This document shows, one piece after another, positions 9,589 through 18,812 of a stretch of DNA of 64,000 nucleotides (positions within the stretch are counted from its first letter, which is position 1; each line of letters opens with the position of its first letter). The notes under the pieces are model-generated. The model worked only from the letters and a program-made list of their open reading frames with translations. It searched no databases and had not been told where the DNA came from. The stretch is taken from the NCBI RefSeq assembly GCF_003173775.1, contig NZ_CP029552.1:5273001-5337000 (forward strand), given 5' to 3'. This DNA is from Methylobacterium sp. 17Sr1-1. Its GTDB lineage: Bacteria > Pseudomonadota > Alphaproteobacteria > Rhizobiales > Beijerinckiaceae. The translations under genes were made by a program, and so were the position numbers.

Positions 9589-12500
9589 ATGCAGTTCGGG
9601 TCCGGGCAGGAGAATGCCGCGCGTACCGGCATCTCCGGCTACTTCATCCGCTTTCCCGTTGCGACCTCGCTCATCATGGCGGGGATCCTGTTCATCGGCA
9701 TCGTCGCCTACCCGCTGCTCGGCGTGGCGCCGCTGCCGCAGGTCGACTTCCCGACGATCCAGGTGACGGCGCAGCTGCCCGGCGGCAGCCCGGAGACGAT
9801 GGCCTCGTCCGTGGCCCAGCCGCTGGAGCGCCAGTTCGCCCAGATCCCCGGCGTGAGCCAGATGACCTCGACGAGCGCTCTCGGCATCTCGTCGATCACG
9901 GTGCAGTTCGACCTCAACCGCAACATCGACGCGGCCTCGAACGACATCCAGGCGGCGATCAACGCGGCCGGCGGGCAATTGCCCAAGACCCTGCCGAGCC
10001 CGCCGACCTACCGCAAGGTGAATCCGGCCGATTCGCCGATCCTGCTGCTCTCGGTCACCTCCGACACCCTGCCGCTGATCGAGGTCGACGACGCCGCCGA
10101 CGTGCAGCTGGCGCAGCGCATCAGCCAGGTCTCGGGCGTCGGCCAGGTCCTGATCGGCGGCCAGCAGAAGCCAGCGGTGCGGGTGCAGATCGACCCGGCG
10201 AAGCTCGTCGCCAAGGACCTGTCGCTGGAGGACGTGCGCACCCAGCTCTCGATCACCACGGTCAACAGCCCGAAGGGCAGCTTCGACGGCGCGACCCGCA
10301 GCTACACCGTCTACGCCAACGACCAGCTGACGCTCGCCAAGGACTGGAACGACGTCATCATCGCCTACCGCAACGGCGCGCCGTTGCGGGTGCGCGACAT
10401 CGGCGCGGCGGTGGCGGGGCCGGAGGACACCAAGCAGGCGGCCTGGGCCAACGGCCAGCGCGGCGTGTTCCTGGTGATCTTCAAGCAGCCCGGCGCCAAC
10501 GTCATCGAGACGGTGGACCGGATCAAGGCCGAGTTGCCGCGCATCACCGCCTCGCTGCCGGCGGGCGTGAAGGTGCAGACGCTCAGCGACCGCACCCAGA
10601 CCATCCGCGCCTCGGTCGAGGACGTGCAGTTCACGTTGGCTCTCACCATCGCGCTGGTGGTGGCGGTGATCTTCGTGTTCCTGCGCTCGGTCTGGGCGAC
10701 CATCATCCCGAGCGTGACGGTGCCGCTGGCGCTGCTCGGCGCCTGCGCGCTGATGTGGATGGCCGGCTACACCCTCGACAACCTGTCCCTGATGGCGCTC
10801 ACCATCGCGGTCGGCTTCGTCGTCGACGACGCGATCGTGGTGCTGGAGAACATCGCCCGCTACGTCGAGGAGGGGATGAAGCCGATGCAGGCGGCGCTCA
10901 AGGGCGCCGGCGAGATCGGCTTCACCATCGTGTCGATCTCGGTCTCGCTGATCGCGGTGCTGATCCCGCTGCTGCTCATGGGCGGCATCATCGGCCGGCT
11001 CTTTCGCGAGTTCGCGGTGGTCCTGTCGATGACGATCGGCGTCTCGGCCTTCGTGTCGCTGTCGCTGACCCCGATGATGGCCTCGCGCTTCCTGAAGGAG
11101 CACAAGGGCGAGCAGCACGGAAAGCTCTACCGCTGGAGCGAGCGCGTCTTCGACGGGATGCTGCACGCCTACGAGTCGGCCCTCGACGTAGCGCTCCGCC
11201 ACCACGTCGTCACCTTCCTGACCTTCCTCGGCACGGTCGCCCTCACCGGCTACCTCTTCGTCGTCATCCCGAAGGGCTTCTTCCCGCAGCAGGATACCGG
11301 CCTCATCCAGGGCATCACCGAGGGCGGGCAGGACATCTCGTTCTCCGCCATGGAGGACCGCCAGCGGGCGGTCGGCGCGGTGATCCAGGCCGATCCGGAT
11401 GTGGCGAGCGTCGCGATGTCGATCGGCGGCAGCGGCCAGGCGCTCAATTCCGGCCGGATGTTCATCACCCTCAAGCCCCGGGACGATCGCGAGGCGAACG
11501 CCTTCCAGATCATCGACCGGCTGCGGCCGAAGCTCGCGCAACTCGAGGGCGTCAAGGTCTTCCTCCAGGCCGCGCAGGACGTGCGGACGGGGGGACGCTC
11601 CTCGCGCACCCAGTTCGAGTATACGCTCCAGGATCCGAACCTCGACGAATTGAACACCTGGTCGCCGCGCCTCCTCGACAAGCTCAAGACCCTGCCGGAA
11701 TTGCGCGACGTCGCCACCGACCAGCAGACCAGCGGCACGACGCTGACCCTGTCGATCAACCGCGACGCCGCCTCGCGCTTCGGCATCACGCCGCAACTGA
11801 TCGACGACACGCTCTACGACGCGATCGGCCAGCGCCAGGTGGCGCAGTACTTCACCCAGCTCAACAGCTACCACGTGGTGATGGAGATCCTGCCGGCGCT
11901 CCAAGGCAACCCGGATTCGTTGCGCAACATCTACGTGAAGTCGCCGACCACCGGCGGGCAGGTGCCGCTCGCGGCCTTCGCCACCTGGACCACCGAGCCG
12001 GTGCGGCCGCTCTCGATCAGCCACCAGGGTCAGTTCCCCTCGGTGACGATCAGCTTCAACCTCGCGCCGAACGTCGCACTCGGCCAGGCGACGAATGCGA
12101 TCGATGCCGCCGCCAAGGAGATCGGCGTGCCGGCGACGCTCGCGACCGGATTCCAGGGCACCGCGCAGGCGTTCCAGCAATCGCTCTCGACGGTGCCGCT
12201 GCTGATCGCCGCCGCGCTCGTGGTGGTCTACCTGATCCTCGGCATCCTCTACGAGAGCTACATTCACCCGCTGACGATCCTCTCGACCCTGCCCTCGGCC
12301 GGCGTCGGCGCGCTCGCGATGCTCCTGTGGTTCGGCTACGATTTCAGCCTGATCGCGCTGATCGGCATCATCCTGCTGATCGGCATCGTGAAGAAGAACG
12401 GCATCATGCTGGTCGACTTCGCGATCGTCGCCGAGCGCCACGAGGGCATCGGGCCGGAGGAGGCGATCCGCAAGGCGGCCCTCCTGCGCTTCCGCCCAAT

Positions 12501-12768
12501 CCTGATGACCACGATGGCGGCGCTTCTCGGCGGCATCCCGCTGATGTTCGGCACCGGCACCGGCTCGGAGATCCGCCAGCCGCTCGGCTACGCCATGGTC
12601 GGCGGCCTCGCGGTGAGCCAGGTGCTGACGCTGTTCACCACCCCGGTGATCTACATCTACCTCGACAAGCTCGCGACCTTCCTGTCCGGCGGCTCGCACG
12701 GGCCGCACGGCGAGGAGGAGGCGCCGGAGGAGGAGGCGCCGCGGCAGCTCCGCGAGGCGGCGGAGTAG
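9589..12768 (+). CDS. RND multidrug efflux permease (MdtB/MdtC-like)
   Basis: A 1059-residue inner-membrane proton-driven pump with twelve expected transmembrane helices and two large periplasmic loops. The TM4 proton-relay Asp pair is present in VGFVVDDAIVVLENIAR and the TM10 Lys in LLIGIVKKNGIMLVDFAI. The N-terminal PLPQVDFPTIQV segment and the QLNSYHVVMEI segment resemble the MdtB/MdtC branch rather than AcrB. Length is normal apart from an acidic C-terminal tail (EEEAPEEEAP). It forms an operon with the adaptor and is convergent with a histidine kinase 13 bases away. Confidence 0.93.
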   Translation: MQFGSGQENAARTGISGYFIRFPVATSLIMAGILFIGIVAYPLLGVAPLPQVDFPTIQVTAQLPGGSPETMASSVAQPLERQFAQIPGVSQMTSTSALGISSITVQFDLNRNIDAASNDIQAAINAAGGQLPKTLPSPPTYRKVNPADSPILLLSVTSDTLPLIEVDDAADVQLAQRISQVSGVGQVLIGGQQKPAVRVQIDPAKLVAKDLSLEDVRTQLSITTVNSPKGSFDGATRSYTVYANDQLTLAKDWNDVIIAYRNGAPLRVRDIGAAVAGPEDTKQAAWANGQRGVFLVIFKQPGANVIETVDRIKAELPRITASLPAGVKVQTLSDRTQTIRASVEDVQFTLALTIALVVAVIFVFLRSVWATIIPSVTVPLALLGACALMWMAGYTLDNLSLMALTIAVGFVVDDAIVVLENIARYVEEGMKPMQAALKGAGEIGFTIVSISVSLIAVLIPLLLMGGIIGRLFREFAVVLSMTIGVSAFVSLSLTPMMASRFLKEHKGEQHGKLYRWSERVFDGMLHAYESALDVALRHHVVTFLTFLGTVALTGYLFVVIPKGFFPQQDTGLIQGITEGGQDISFSAMEDRQRAVGAVIQADPDVASVAMSIGGSGQALNSGRMFITLKPRDDREANAFQIIDRLRPKLAQLEGVKVFLQAAQDVRTGGRSSRTQFEYTLQDPNLDELNTWSPRLLDKLKTLPELRDVATDQQTSGTTLTLSINRDAASRFGITPQLIDDTLYDAIGQRQVAQYFTQLNSYHVVMEILPALQGNPDSLRNIYVKSPTTGGQVPLAAFATWTTEPVRPLSISHQGQFPSVTISFNLAPNVALGQATNAIDAAAKEIGVPATLATGFQGTAQAFQQSLSTVPLLIAAALVVVYLILGILYESYIHPLTILSTLPSAGVGALAMLLWFGYDFSLIALIGIILLIGIVKKNGIMLVDFAIVAERHEGIGPEEAIRKAALLRFRPILMTTMAALLGGIPLMFGTGTGSEIRQPLGYAMVGGLAVSQVLTLFTTPVIYIYLDKLATFLSGGSHGPHGEEEAPEEEAPRQLREAAE

Positions 12769-12781
12769 GGGCGCAAGTCCC

Positions 12782-14272
12782 TCACCCGGGCGCGGTCCCG
12801 CCGGCGGCCTGTTGCGTCGAGACCGGCAGCGCCATGGTGCAGTGGACGCCGTCCGCCCGCAGCGCGTAGGTCGTCTCGGCGCCGAGCTGATAGGGGAGCA
12901 CCCGCTCGATCAGCTCGCGGCCGGATCCGTTCTCCCGCGGGCCGGCCGGCATCGCGACGTGGCGCTCGCGCCAGTCGACGTGGAGCCAGGGCTCGGGCCG
13001 GCGCGCCAGGCGCCAGCGGATGTCGAGCCGCCCGTCGGGCTGGGAGAACGCTCCGTACTTGATCGCGTTGGTGGCGAGCTCGTGCAGGGCGAGCGCGAAG
13101 GCCTGCACCGTGGAGGAGCGTAAGGAGACGCCCGTCGGCCCGTCCAGGGTGACGCGCCCGGCACCGCCGTTCAGGGCCGCGAGCTCGATGCGCAACAGTT
13201 CGTCGAAGGTGACGCGCTCCCCCTCCGCCAGGCGCGACAGCAGGTCCTGGACGCGGGCCAGGGCGGCCAGCCGATCGCCGAAGCGGGCGCTGAAATCGGC
13301 GAGATCGGTCGAGCGCGCCATGATCTTGTCGGCCAGCGCGCGGAGCACGCCGAGGAGGTTGCGGGTCCGGTGCTGCAGCTCGGCGACCAGGGCCTGCTGG
13401 CGCTCCTGCAGGACGCGCAGGTCCTGGATGTCGATGGCCGCACCGAACCAGTGGGTGATGGCCCCGTCCAGGCCGCGGATCGGCACCTGCCGCACCAGGT
13501 GCCAGCGATGGGCGCCGTCGGTCCGGCGGATGCGCTGCTGGCGCTCGACCGGCGTGCCGGTCGCGTAGGCGTGGGCGAAGGCCGCGCGGGTCGCCTCGAC
13601 GTCGTCGGGATGGATCGCGTCGAGCCAGCCGTCATTCTGAAGGGCGGCGCGATCCTGGCCGGTATAGGACCGCCAGCGGTGGTTGATGGCGGTGTTGTTG
13701 CCTTCGGCGTCGCACCACCACAGGATCGCCGGGACGAGCTCGACGGCCATCCGCAGGCGCTCCTCGCTGTCGCGCAGGGCCCGCTCGGCCTCCTCGCGCC
13801 GCCGGTCGGTGAGGATGCGCCCGGTCGTCTCGGTGGCGATGTTGAGGACGCCGCCGACCGACCCGTCCGCCAGCAGGATCGGATCGAAGCTGAAGCTGAA
13901 CCAGGCATCCTCGATCCGGCCGGCGCGGTCGAGCGGGAGGCGACGGTCCCGGACCTGGGCGGCGCCTTGGCCGGCGAGGACGCCCGCGAGCATCGGCCCG
14001 ATCTCGGGCCAGATCTCGGGAAAGACCTCGCGCGCCGGCCGGCCGAGGGCGACTTCGTGCTTCGCGCCGACGAGCCGGCGCCACGCGTCGTTGAAGACGA
14101 GGGCGAGGTCGGCGCCCCAGTAGAGGCCGATCGGGGTCGCGGCCGGGAGGATGAGGTCGATCGCGGCCCGCAACGGCGACGGCCAGGCCTCGACGGGCCC
14201 GAGCGTCGTCGCGGACCAATCGTGGTCCCGGATGCGCCGGGCCATCTCGCCGTCGCCTGACGGCCACGTCAT
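12782..14272 (-). CDS. PAS-domain HWE-family sensor histidine kinase
   Basis: A 496-residue soluble kinase with no clear membrane segment. Residues about 20-170 and 175-290 form two PAS/PAC modules (WFGAAIDIQDLR closes the second). The phosphoacceptor box ELQHRTRNLLGVLRAL holds the His, the N-box is HELATNAIKYGAFS, and a WRE motif follows (VDWRERH), which defines the HWE class common in Rhizobiales. No cognate regulator is adjacent; the gene is convergent with the RND pump, so a link to efflux is only positional. Ligand unknown, possibly light or redox as in related PAS kinases. Confidence 0.88.
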   Translation of the reverse strand: MTWPSGDGEMARRIRDHDWSATTLGPVEAWPSPLRAAIDLILPAATPIGLYWGADLALVFNDAWRRLVGAKHEVALGRPAREVFPEIWPEIGPMLAGVLAGQGAAQVRDRRLPLDRAGRIEDAWFSFSFDPILLADGSVGGVLNIATETTGRILTDRRREEAERALRDSEERLRMAVELVPAILWWCDAEGNNTAINHRWRSYTGQDRAALQNDGWLDAIHPDDVEATRAAFAHAYATGTPVERQQRIRRTDGAHRWHLVRQVPIRGLDGAITHWFGAAIDIQDLRVLQERQQALVAELQHRTRNLLGVLRALADKIMARSTDLADFSARFGDRLAALARVQDLLSRLAEGERVTFDELLRIELAALNGGAGRVTLDGPTGVSLRSSTVQAFALALHELATNAIKYGAFSQPDGRLDIRWRLARRPEPWLHVDWRERHVAMPAGPRENGSGRELIERVLPYQLGAETTYALRADGVHCTMALPVSTQQAAGGTAPG

Positions 14273-14485
14273 GATGGCATCACCGTGACGGTTCGATCAT
14301 CATGACAGGTCCCTCCCGCCCCGCTCGTTCCGCCGGACGGTATGTCCGCTCGTCGACCGTAGGCCGACGGTCGGCGAGCGATGCTCCCCGTGTCCCGGCC
14401 AGGCCGCGGTGTCGAGCCGCCCCTGGGCAGGCCCGATCCGGAGGAGGGCACTGCCCCGCGGCGCCCGCCGGCGCGACGCGCGGCG

Positions 14486-14887
14486 TCAGGCCACCGCCGC
14501 CCGCTTCTGCAGGCTCAGCAGCATGTTGGCGATCTGGCGCACCTGCAACTCGCTGTCCTGCAGTTCCTTCTTGCGGGCGCCGCCATAGGCGAACTCGTCA
14601 TGGTCGATGCCCGGGACCGGCAGGCCGGACTCCTCGAAATAATGCTCGAGGCGAGTGAGGAGTTGCCCCCAGACGCCGAGGCGCGACCAGCGGATGAAGG
14701 TCTGGGCCGCCATCCACCACGGGCCGTAATGGGCGGGAACGGCGCGCCAGTTGGTATCGTGCCAGTGGCGCCAGAGTATCGCGTCGATGGTCCGTTTGAG
14801 ATCGTGAGGCTGCGTCTTGCCGCGAGGCCTGCAGCCTTCGAGCAAGGGCACGAGCACCGCCCACTGCGCCTCCGTCAGCATAAACAT
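14486..14887 (-). CDS. Transposase-like DUF4096/IS5-type N-terminal domain protein
   Basis: A 133-residue protein starting at an ATG with GGAGCGAGGGG just upstream. It carries the N-terminal domain of IS5-group transposases (LTEAQWAVLVPLLEG, RRTIDAILWRHWHDTNWRAVP-like spacing, GPWWMAAQTFIRWSRLGVW). No DDE catalytic domain follows; instead the C-terminus is short and charged (GGARKKELQDSELQVRQIANMLLSLQKR) and resembles a coiled coil. No terminal repeats were found. It is either a decayed IS remnant with a re-purposed end or a domesticated DNA-binding protein. Confidence 0.6.
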   Translation of the reverse strand: MFMLTEAQWAVLVPLLEGCRPRGKTQPHDLKRTIDAILWRHWHDTNWRAVPAHYGPWWMAAQTFIRWSRLGVWGQLLTRLEHYFEESGLPVPGIDHDEFAYGGARKKELQDSELQVRQIANMLLSLQKRAAVA

Positions 14888-14944
14888 CCCCTCGCTCCTG
14901 GTTCCGCCGGGAATCATATTACCAAGGGTAATCTGCCACTTCAA

Positions 14945-15898
14945 TCGGGCTGCCCACCTTCGGCTGAGTTTTGTTGACTCGCCGCAACATGGGAATTGGC
15001 GAGGATCGTTTGTGTTCGAACATGCTGGAAGAGGGCGATTGCATCATATTACTATTTAGAATAGGCATTTCGGTATGTAACTACTTATCAATTAACAAAA
15101 AATCGATGCAAGCATAGCGCGGCTGCCAAGGGCGTACCGCGAAGCGGATCGCGGCGCAAAGCTGCCGTTGATGCCGCGACATCACCGATCGGCATCGCTC
15201 CCGCGCCGCGCGTTTATTTTTTCGAAGCCGGCGAACGATGAATGTTGTCGATCGGAATGACGATGTTCTTGCAGTCAACTCTCGTTGCATCGCATCAAGT
15301 CGAATGCCTCGGGTCGTTTGTTAGTCCTTGGGACAGGCAACCGCGCGAACCATGCGACGTCTGACGATATGGCGGTACCGCTGCACCGCAACACTGATCA
15401 GGCGTTCGGGCGGCAAGAATGCAACGCATTCGGGGAGGAGCGTGCCCGATCGACCTCGGCAGAACGGCGCGTGGCGCATTCGGGCCGTCGAGGAACAGTG
15501 CCACTCGCGTCGCACCCGGCCGATTGCTTCGGGCCGCCGCGGCTTGATCGTTGTCGCGACGCTACGAGCCTTGCTTCGCCCGGATGCGGACCGGTCGCGA
15601 CGTGGCTCGCCGCCGAAGCGCGATGACCGTCGGTCCCGGGCATGTCCGGGGCCGCGACGACGCCCCGCTCAGAAACCGAGATGGCTGAGCCCGGGATGGT
15701 CGTCCGACCGGCGGCCCAGGGGCCAGTGGGAGCGGCGGTCGGCGTCCGCGATGGGCTGCTCGCTGATGCCGGAATGGCGGACACGCAGCAGCCTGTCCCC
15801 GGCGAGGCATACCTTCGGGACGGCGCTCTCCTCGGAACGCTCCGGAGGGACAGAGCGGCGCGGACCCCGCGTCGACGCCGATCCGGACGCCGCGCCCG
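14945..15898. other. Gene-free, partly AT-rich tract
   Basis: About 950 bases without a convincing gene. The part from 14920 to 15300 is much more AT-rich than the rest of the window (for example TTAACAAAAAATCG near 15093), which suggests foreign or long non-coding DNA. The ORFs that cross 15285-15900 in several frames have no recognisable motif and no good ribosome-binding site. I see no structured RNA or repeat that I can name. Confidence 0.5.
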
Positions 15899-16849
15899 CT
15901 ATTCCTTGTGCGCGAACAGGTAGGTGCCGCTCGCCAGCTCCATGTTCTTCTGGTCGCCGAGCTGCGTCACGTAGGGCTCCTGGAGGAGCGAGAGCGGGTC
16001 GGCGGTGAAGTCGGAGAGGCGGCGCGACAGGAAGCGCTTGCGCACGTCCGGCGGCAGGCCGGCGGCCCAGGACTGGATGATCCAGGTCAGGCTCCAGATC
16101 GGCAGCAGCGAAGCCGGGACGTATTGGTGGTCGATGGCGAGCTGGCCGGAAAACAGGTTGCGCAGGCCCTCGCCGGTCATGTTGTAGTAATGGTGCGGGT
16201 AGCCGTGCAACGGCTGCAGGAACGGCACCGCGCAGACCAGCCGCCCGCCGGGCTTGAGCACCCGGGCGATCTCGCGGGCGCAGGCGAAGGGATCGCGGAC
16301 GTGCTCCAGCACCGCGATCGAGATCACCCCGTCGAAGCTGGCATCGCGGAACGGCAGAACCTCGCCGATGCCGAGCACGTCGGTGGTGTCGTAATCGGCG
16401 ATCTCGAGGTTGACGACGTTGGCGTAGTAGCGGTCGCGCCGGCCGGCGCCGCAATCGAGGATCAACCCGTCCGGGTGAGCCGCGATCAGCTCCTGCACGT
16501 GACCGTCATAGGCGTTCTGCGAGACGTTCGGGCTGTCCTCGGCACCCGAGAGGGTGCGCAGCTCCTCGCTCAGGTAGTCGTACTTCTCGCCGAGGCGGCG
16601 ATGGGGCAGGTCGTCCCGCATCAGCGGCGCCAGCCGCGCGAGCTTGTCCGCCCGCATCGCGTCCAGCCCCTCGGGCAGGCGGCTCTGGCGCCGGCCCTGG
16701 CGCAGGCCGTGACGCTCGAAATGCGCCCGGCCGCTGGCGAGCCGTCCCTCGCGCACCGCGAGGTGGAGGTCGGGGTTGGCCGCGAGGTAGTCGGCCTCGC
16801 GGAAGGTCGCCGCCGTCGCCGGCTCGACCATGTCGAGATAGTGCACCAC
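15899..16849 (-). CDS. SAM-dependent class I methyltransferase with N-terminal NPDL module
   Basis: A 316-residue protein. Residues about 125-245 form a Rossmann methyltransferase of the Methyltransf_11 type: motif I is degenerate (GLILDCGAGRRDRYY), followed by DVLGIGEVLPFRDASFDGVISIAVLEHVRDP and the ARVLKPGGRLV loop. The N-terminus (YLAANPDLHLAVREGRLASG, then HFERHGLRQGR) is a short module I associate with proteins acting on surface polysaccharides in alphaproteobacteria. This suggests methylation of a glycan, but the substrate is not established. Two strong hairpins separate it from the hydrolase gene upstream. Confidence 0.8.
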   Translation of the reverse strand: MVHYLDMVEPATAATFREADYLAANPDLHLAVREGRLASGRAHFERHGLRQGRRQSRLPEGLDAMRADKLARLAPLMRDDLPHRRLGEKYDYLSEELRTLSGAEDSPNVSQNAYDGHVQELIAAHPDGLILDCGAGRRDRYYANVVNLEIADYDTTDVLGIGEVLPFRDASFDGVISIAVLEHVRDPFACAREIARVLKPGGRLVCAVPFLQPLHGYPHHYYNMTGEGLRNLFSGQLAIDHQYVPASLLPIWSLTWIIQSWAAGLPPDVRKRFLSRRLSDFTADPLSLLQEPYVTQLGDQKNMELASGTYLFAHKE

Positions 16850-16879
16850 GGGCGGCCCTGAGCAGGTTTCGCAAAAATG

Positions 16880-16909
16880 GTCGCCGGTTTTGCGTTAAAA
16901 ACCGGCGAC
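16880..16909 (-). terminator. Stem-loop between minus-strand genes
   Basis: GTCGCCGGTTTT (16880-16891) pairs perfectly with AAAACCGGCGAC (16898-16909). Read on the minus strand it is followed within a few bases by TTTTT, so it can terminate transcription coming from the hydrolase gene. Confidence 0.6.
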
Positions 16910-16920
16910 AAAACAAGACG

Positions 16921-16962
16921 CTAAGCAGACCTGCGTTGGCCTGCCGACGCAGGTCTGCTTAG
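16921..16962 (-). terminator. Perfect 16-bp stem overlapping a stop codon
   Basis: Bases 16921-16936 are exactly complementary to 16947-16962, with a ten-base loop. The stem contains the stop codon (16959-16961) of the RBBP9-like gene, and TTGTTTTG follows on the minus strand. Confidence 0.65.
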
Positions 16963-17507
16963 AGGCCGCGGAGGAAGCCGGCGAAGCGCATCAGCCCCTC
17001 CGGCCAGGGCCCGTGCCCGCTCTCGGCATTGAGATGCCCGGACTCGCCGGCGTCGACGAGCTCGGCCCCCCAGGCGGCGGCGAAGTCTTCGGCGCGGTCG
17101 TAAGCCGTGTAGGGGTCGGTGCGGCTCGTCACCAGGACCGACCGGAACGGCAGGGGCGCGCGGGGGATCGGCGCGAAGGCGCGCAAGCCCGCCGGCGTGT
17201 CCGGCCGCTCGACGTCCGGCAGCGCGACTAGGAAGGCCCCGGCGACGCTGCCCGGGGGCAGATAGGGCGCGGCCTGCACGCAGGAGATCACGCCCAGGCT
17301 GTGGGCGACCAGCACCGCCGGCCGGCTCGCGGCCTGCACCGCCGCGATCACCGCGTCGCGCCAGGCCTCCGGCTCGGGGTGGTCCCAGCTCTCCTGGTGC
17401 ACCCGGCGGGCGGTCGAGAGCCGCTCCTGCCAGCGGCTCTGCCAGTGGTCGGGCCCGGAATTGGTGTAGCCCGGGACGACGAGGATGTCGCAATCGGCCG
17501 ATCTCAT
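16959..17507 (-). CDS. RBBP9/YdeN family serine hydrolase
   Basis: A 182-residue small alpha/beta hydrolase. The N-terminus ILVVPGYTNSGPDHWQSRW is diagnostic of the RBBP9/YdeN family. The nucleophile Ser lies in LVAHSLGVISC, the Asp probably in TSRTDPYTAYDRA, and the His in ESGHLNAESGHGPWPEG. Substrates of the bacterial proteins are not known. Its stop codon lies inside a perfect hairpin. It is 44 bases downstream of the UV endonuclease gene and may share its transcript. Confidence 0.88.
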   Translation of the reverse strand: MRSADCDILVVPGYTNSGPDHWQSRWQERLSTARRVHQESWDHPEPEAWRDAVIAAVQAASRPAVLVAHSLGVISCVQAAPYLPPGSVAGAFLVALPDVERPDTPAGLRAFAPIPRAPLPFRSVLVTSRTDPYTAYDRAEDFAAAWGAELVDAGESGHLNAESGHGPWPEGLMRFAGFLRGL

Positions 17508-17551
17508 GCCGCACCGTTACAGCGCCGAGGCCGCAGCGTCGAGGGCCGTGC

Positions 17552-18643
17552 CTACTCCGCCGCGACCGCCGCCGGGGCCGTGCCGAGGAGGCCGGGGCCG
17601 ACATGCAGCGCCAGCCCGGTCGAGGCGAGGTTCTTGAGCTTGGCCTCGACCTCGATGTCGCACCAGGCGAGATGGCGGGCGACCAGGTCGTTGAGCGCCC
17701 GGTTCCACATCATGTCGGAATGGGCGGCGAGGTCGCGGCCGTTGAGGCCCGATCCGGTGAGCGCGGCGAAGTCGGGCAGGGCGTCGGCGTCGTGGCCGGG
17801 CAGCACGTCCTCGCGCGAGACGCTGACATGGCCGACCGGGCGCACCCCGCGCCAGGATTCGATGACCCGGGCGATCCGGGGATCGTCCGGCTCGATGTAG
17901 TCGCCGCGGCTCTGGATCCAGTGGTGGTGCAGGTCGAGCACCACCGGCACCCGGTCGGCGAGGCGCAGGACCTCGTCGAGGCCGAAGGAGGATTCGTCGT
18001 TCTCGACCGTGACGAGGTCGCGGGCGACCTGCGAGACCCGGTCCAGGTTCTCCCGGAACGCATCGACCCCGGGGTCGCGGGCGCCGACATGGATGTTGAC
18101 GTGGGCGCCGTGCGGGTGCCAGCCGCCGCCATAGCCCATCATCGCCATCACCTCGGCGTGATAGTCGAGCTCGGCGATGCCGTTCGCGAGCGCCGCCGGG
18201 TTGCGGCTCGCCAGGATGCAGAACGGGCCCGGATGCATGCTGAGCCGCACCCCGCCCGCCCGCGCCGCCTCGCCGACCGCCGCGAGCCCGGCCTCGATGG
18301 CGCGGCGGAAGTCCGGGTCCGCGTAGAGGTCGCGCACCTCCGGGTGGGTGTAGCCCGGCAGGATCGAGCTCGCGAGGCGGAGCAGCCGCTCCAGCGGCGG
18401 CCGGGCCGCCACCCAGGCGACCTGCCGCCCCATCGCCGCGAGGTTGTGCGTCACCACCGCGACCAGCTTCTCGCGCGCCGCGGCCGGATCGAGCTTGCGC
18501 AGATGCGCGATCGTCACCGTGGTGACGTTCATCACCATCGCGGCGTCCTTCGCCGCCTTCAGGGTCTTGTGCCGGCCGGGCGGCTCGTCCGGGATGAACT
18601 TGCAGCAGAAGCCGAGGCGGGGGGAGGAAGCGGCGGAGATCAT
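17552..18643 (-). CDS. uvsE: UV damage endonuclease (UvsE/UvdE)
   Basis: A 363-residue TIM-barrel endonuclease that nicks 5' of UV photoproducts and other lesions. It starts with the conserved RLGFCCKFIP segment. Metal-binding His/Glu residues are visible in RLSMHPGPFCIL, GGWHPHGAHVNIHVG, TVENDESSFG, VVLDLHHHW and GHVSVSRED. ATG 18643 is chosen because homology begins there; the frame remains open far upstream without motif support, and the ribosome-binding site is weak. Such repair fits a pigmented leaf- or air-dwelling bacterium exposed to UV. Confidence 0.9.
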   Translation of the reverse strand: MISAASSPRLGFCCKFIPDEPPGRHKTLKAAKDAAMVMNVTTVTIAHLRKLDPAAAREKLVAVVTHNLAAMGRQVAWVAARPPLERLLRLASSILPGYTHPEVRDLYADPDFRRAIEAGLAAVGEAARAGGVRLSMHPGPFCILASRNPAALANGIAELDYHAEVMAMMGYGGGWHPHGAHVNIHVGARDPGVDAFRENLDRVSQVARDLVTVENDESSFGLDEVLRLADRVPVVLDLHHHWIQSRGDYIEPDDPRIARVIESWRGVRPVGHVSVSREDVLPGHDADALPDFAALTGSGLNGRDLAAHSDMMWNRALNDLVARHLAWCDIEVEAKLKNLASTGLALHVGPGLLGTAPAAVAAE

Positions 18644-18744
18644 GGCCGACAACGCGGCGCGAGCCGGCGCGGGTCCACGCGATACCGACAGGAAGTACGC
18701 GCCCGACCCGGGAAAAGGGCTGGCCCGAGAAGAAAATCGGCCCA

Positions 18745-18773
18745 AGAAAAAGGCCGGCCCCGAGGGGCCGGCC
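18745..18773 (-). terminator. Intrinsic terminator after the ElaB-like gene
   Basis: GGCCGGCCCC (18752-18761) pairs with GGGGCCGGCC (18764-18773). On the minus strand the stem is followed by TTTTTCTT. It lies 39 bases after the stop of the 276-residue gene and insulates uvsE from it. Confidence 0.75.
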
Positions 18774-18812
18774 CATGTCGATCGATCGTGGCGACGATCC
18801 GCCGTGCCGGGA

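Noticed and set aside
9385..12708. 1107-codon minus-strand ORF opposite the RND pump
   Set aside because: It is an antisense shadow in high-GC DNA: its translation is Arg/Asp/Gly/His-rich low complexity with no motifs, while the opposite strand encodes a clear RND permease.
15328..16008. 226-codon plus-strand ORF before the methyltransferase
   Set aside because: Arg/Ser-rich composition, no motif, and it runs into the 3' part of the methyltransferase gene on the other strand.
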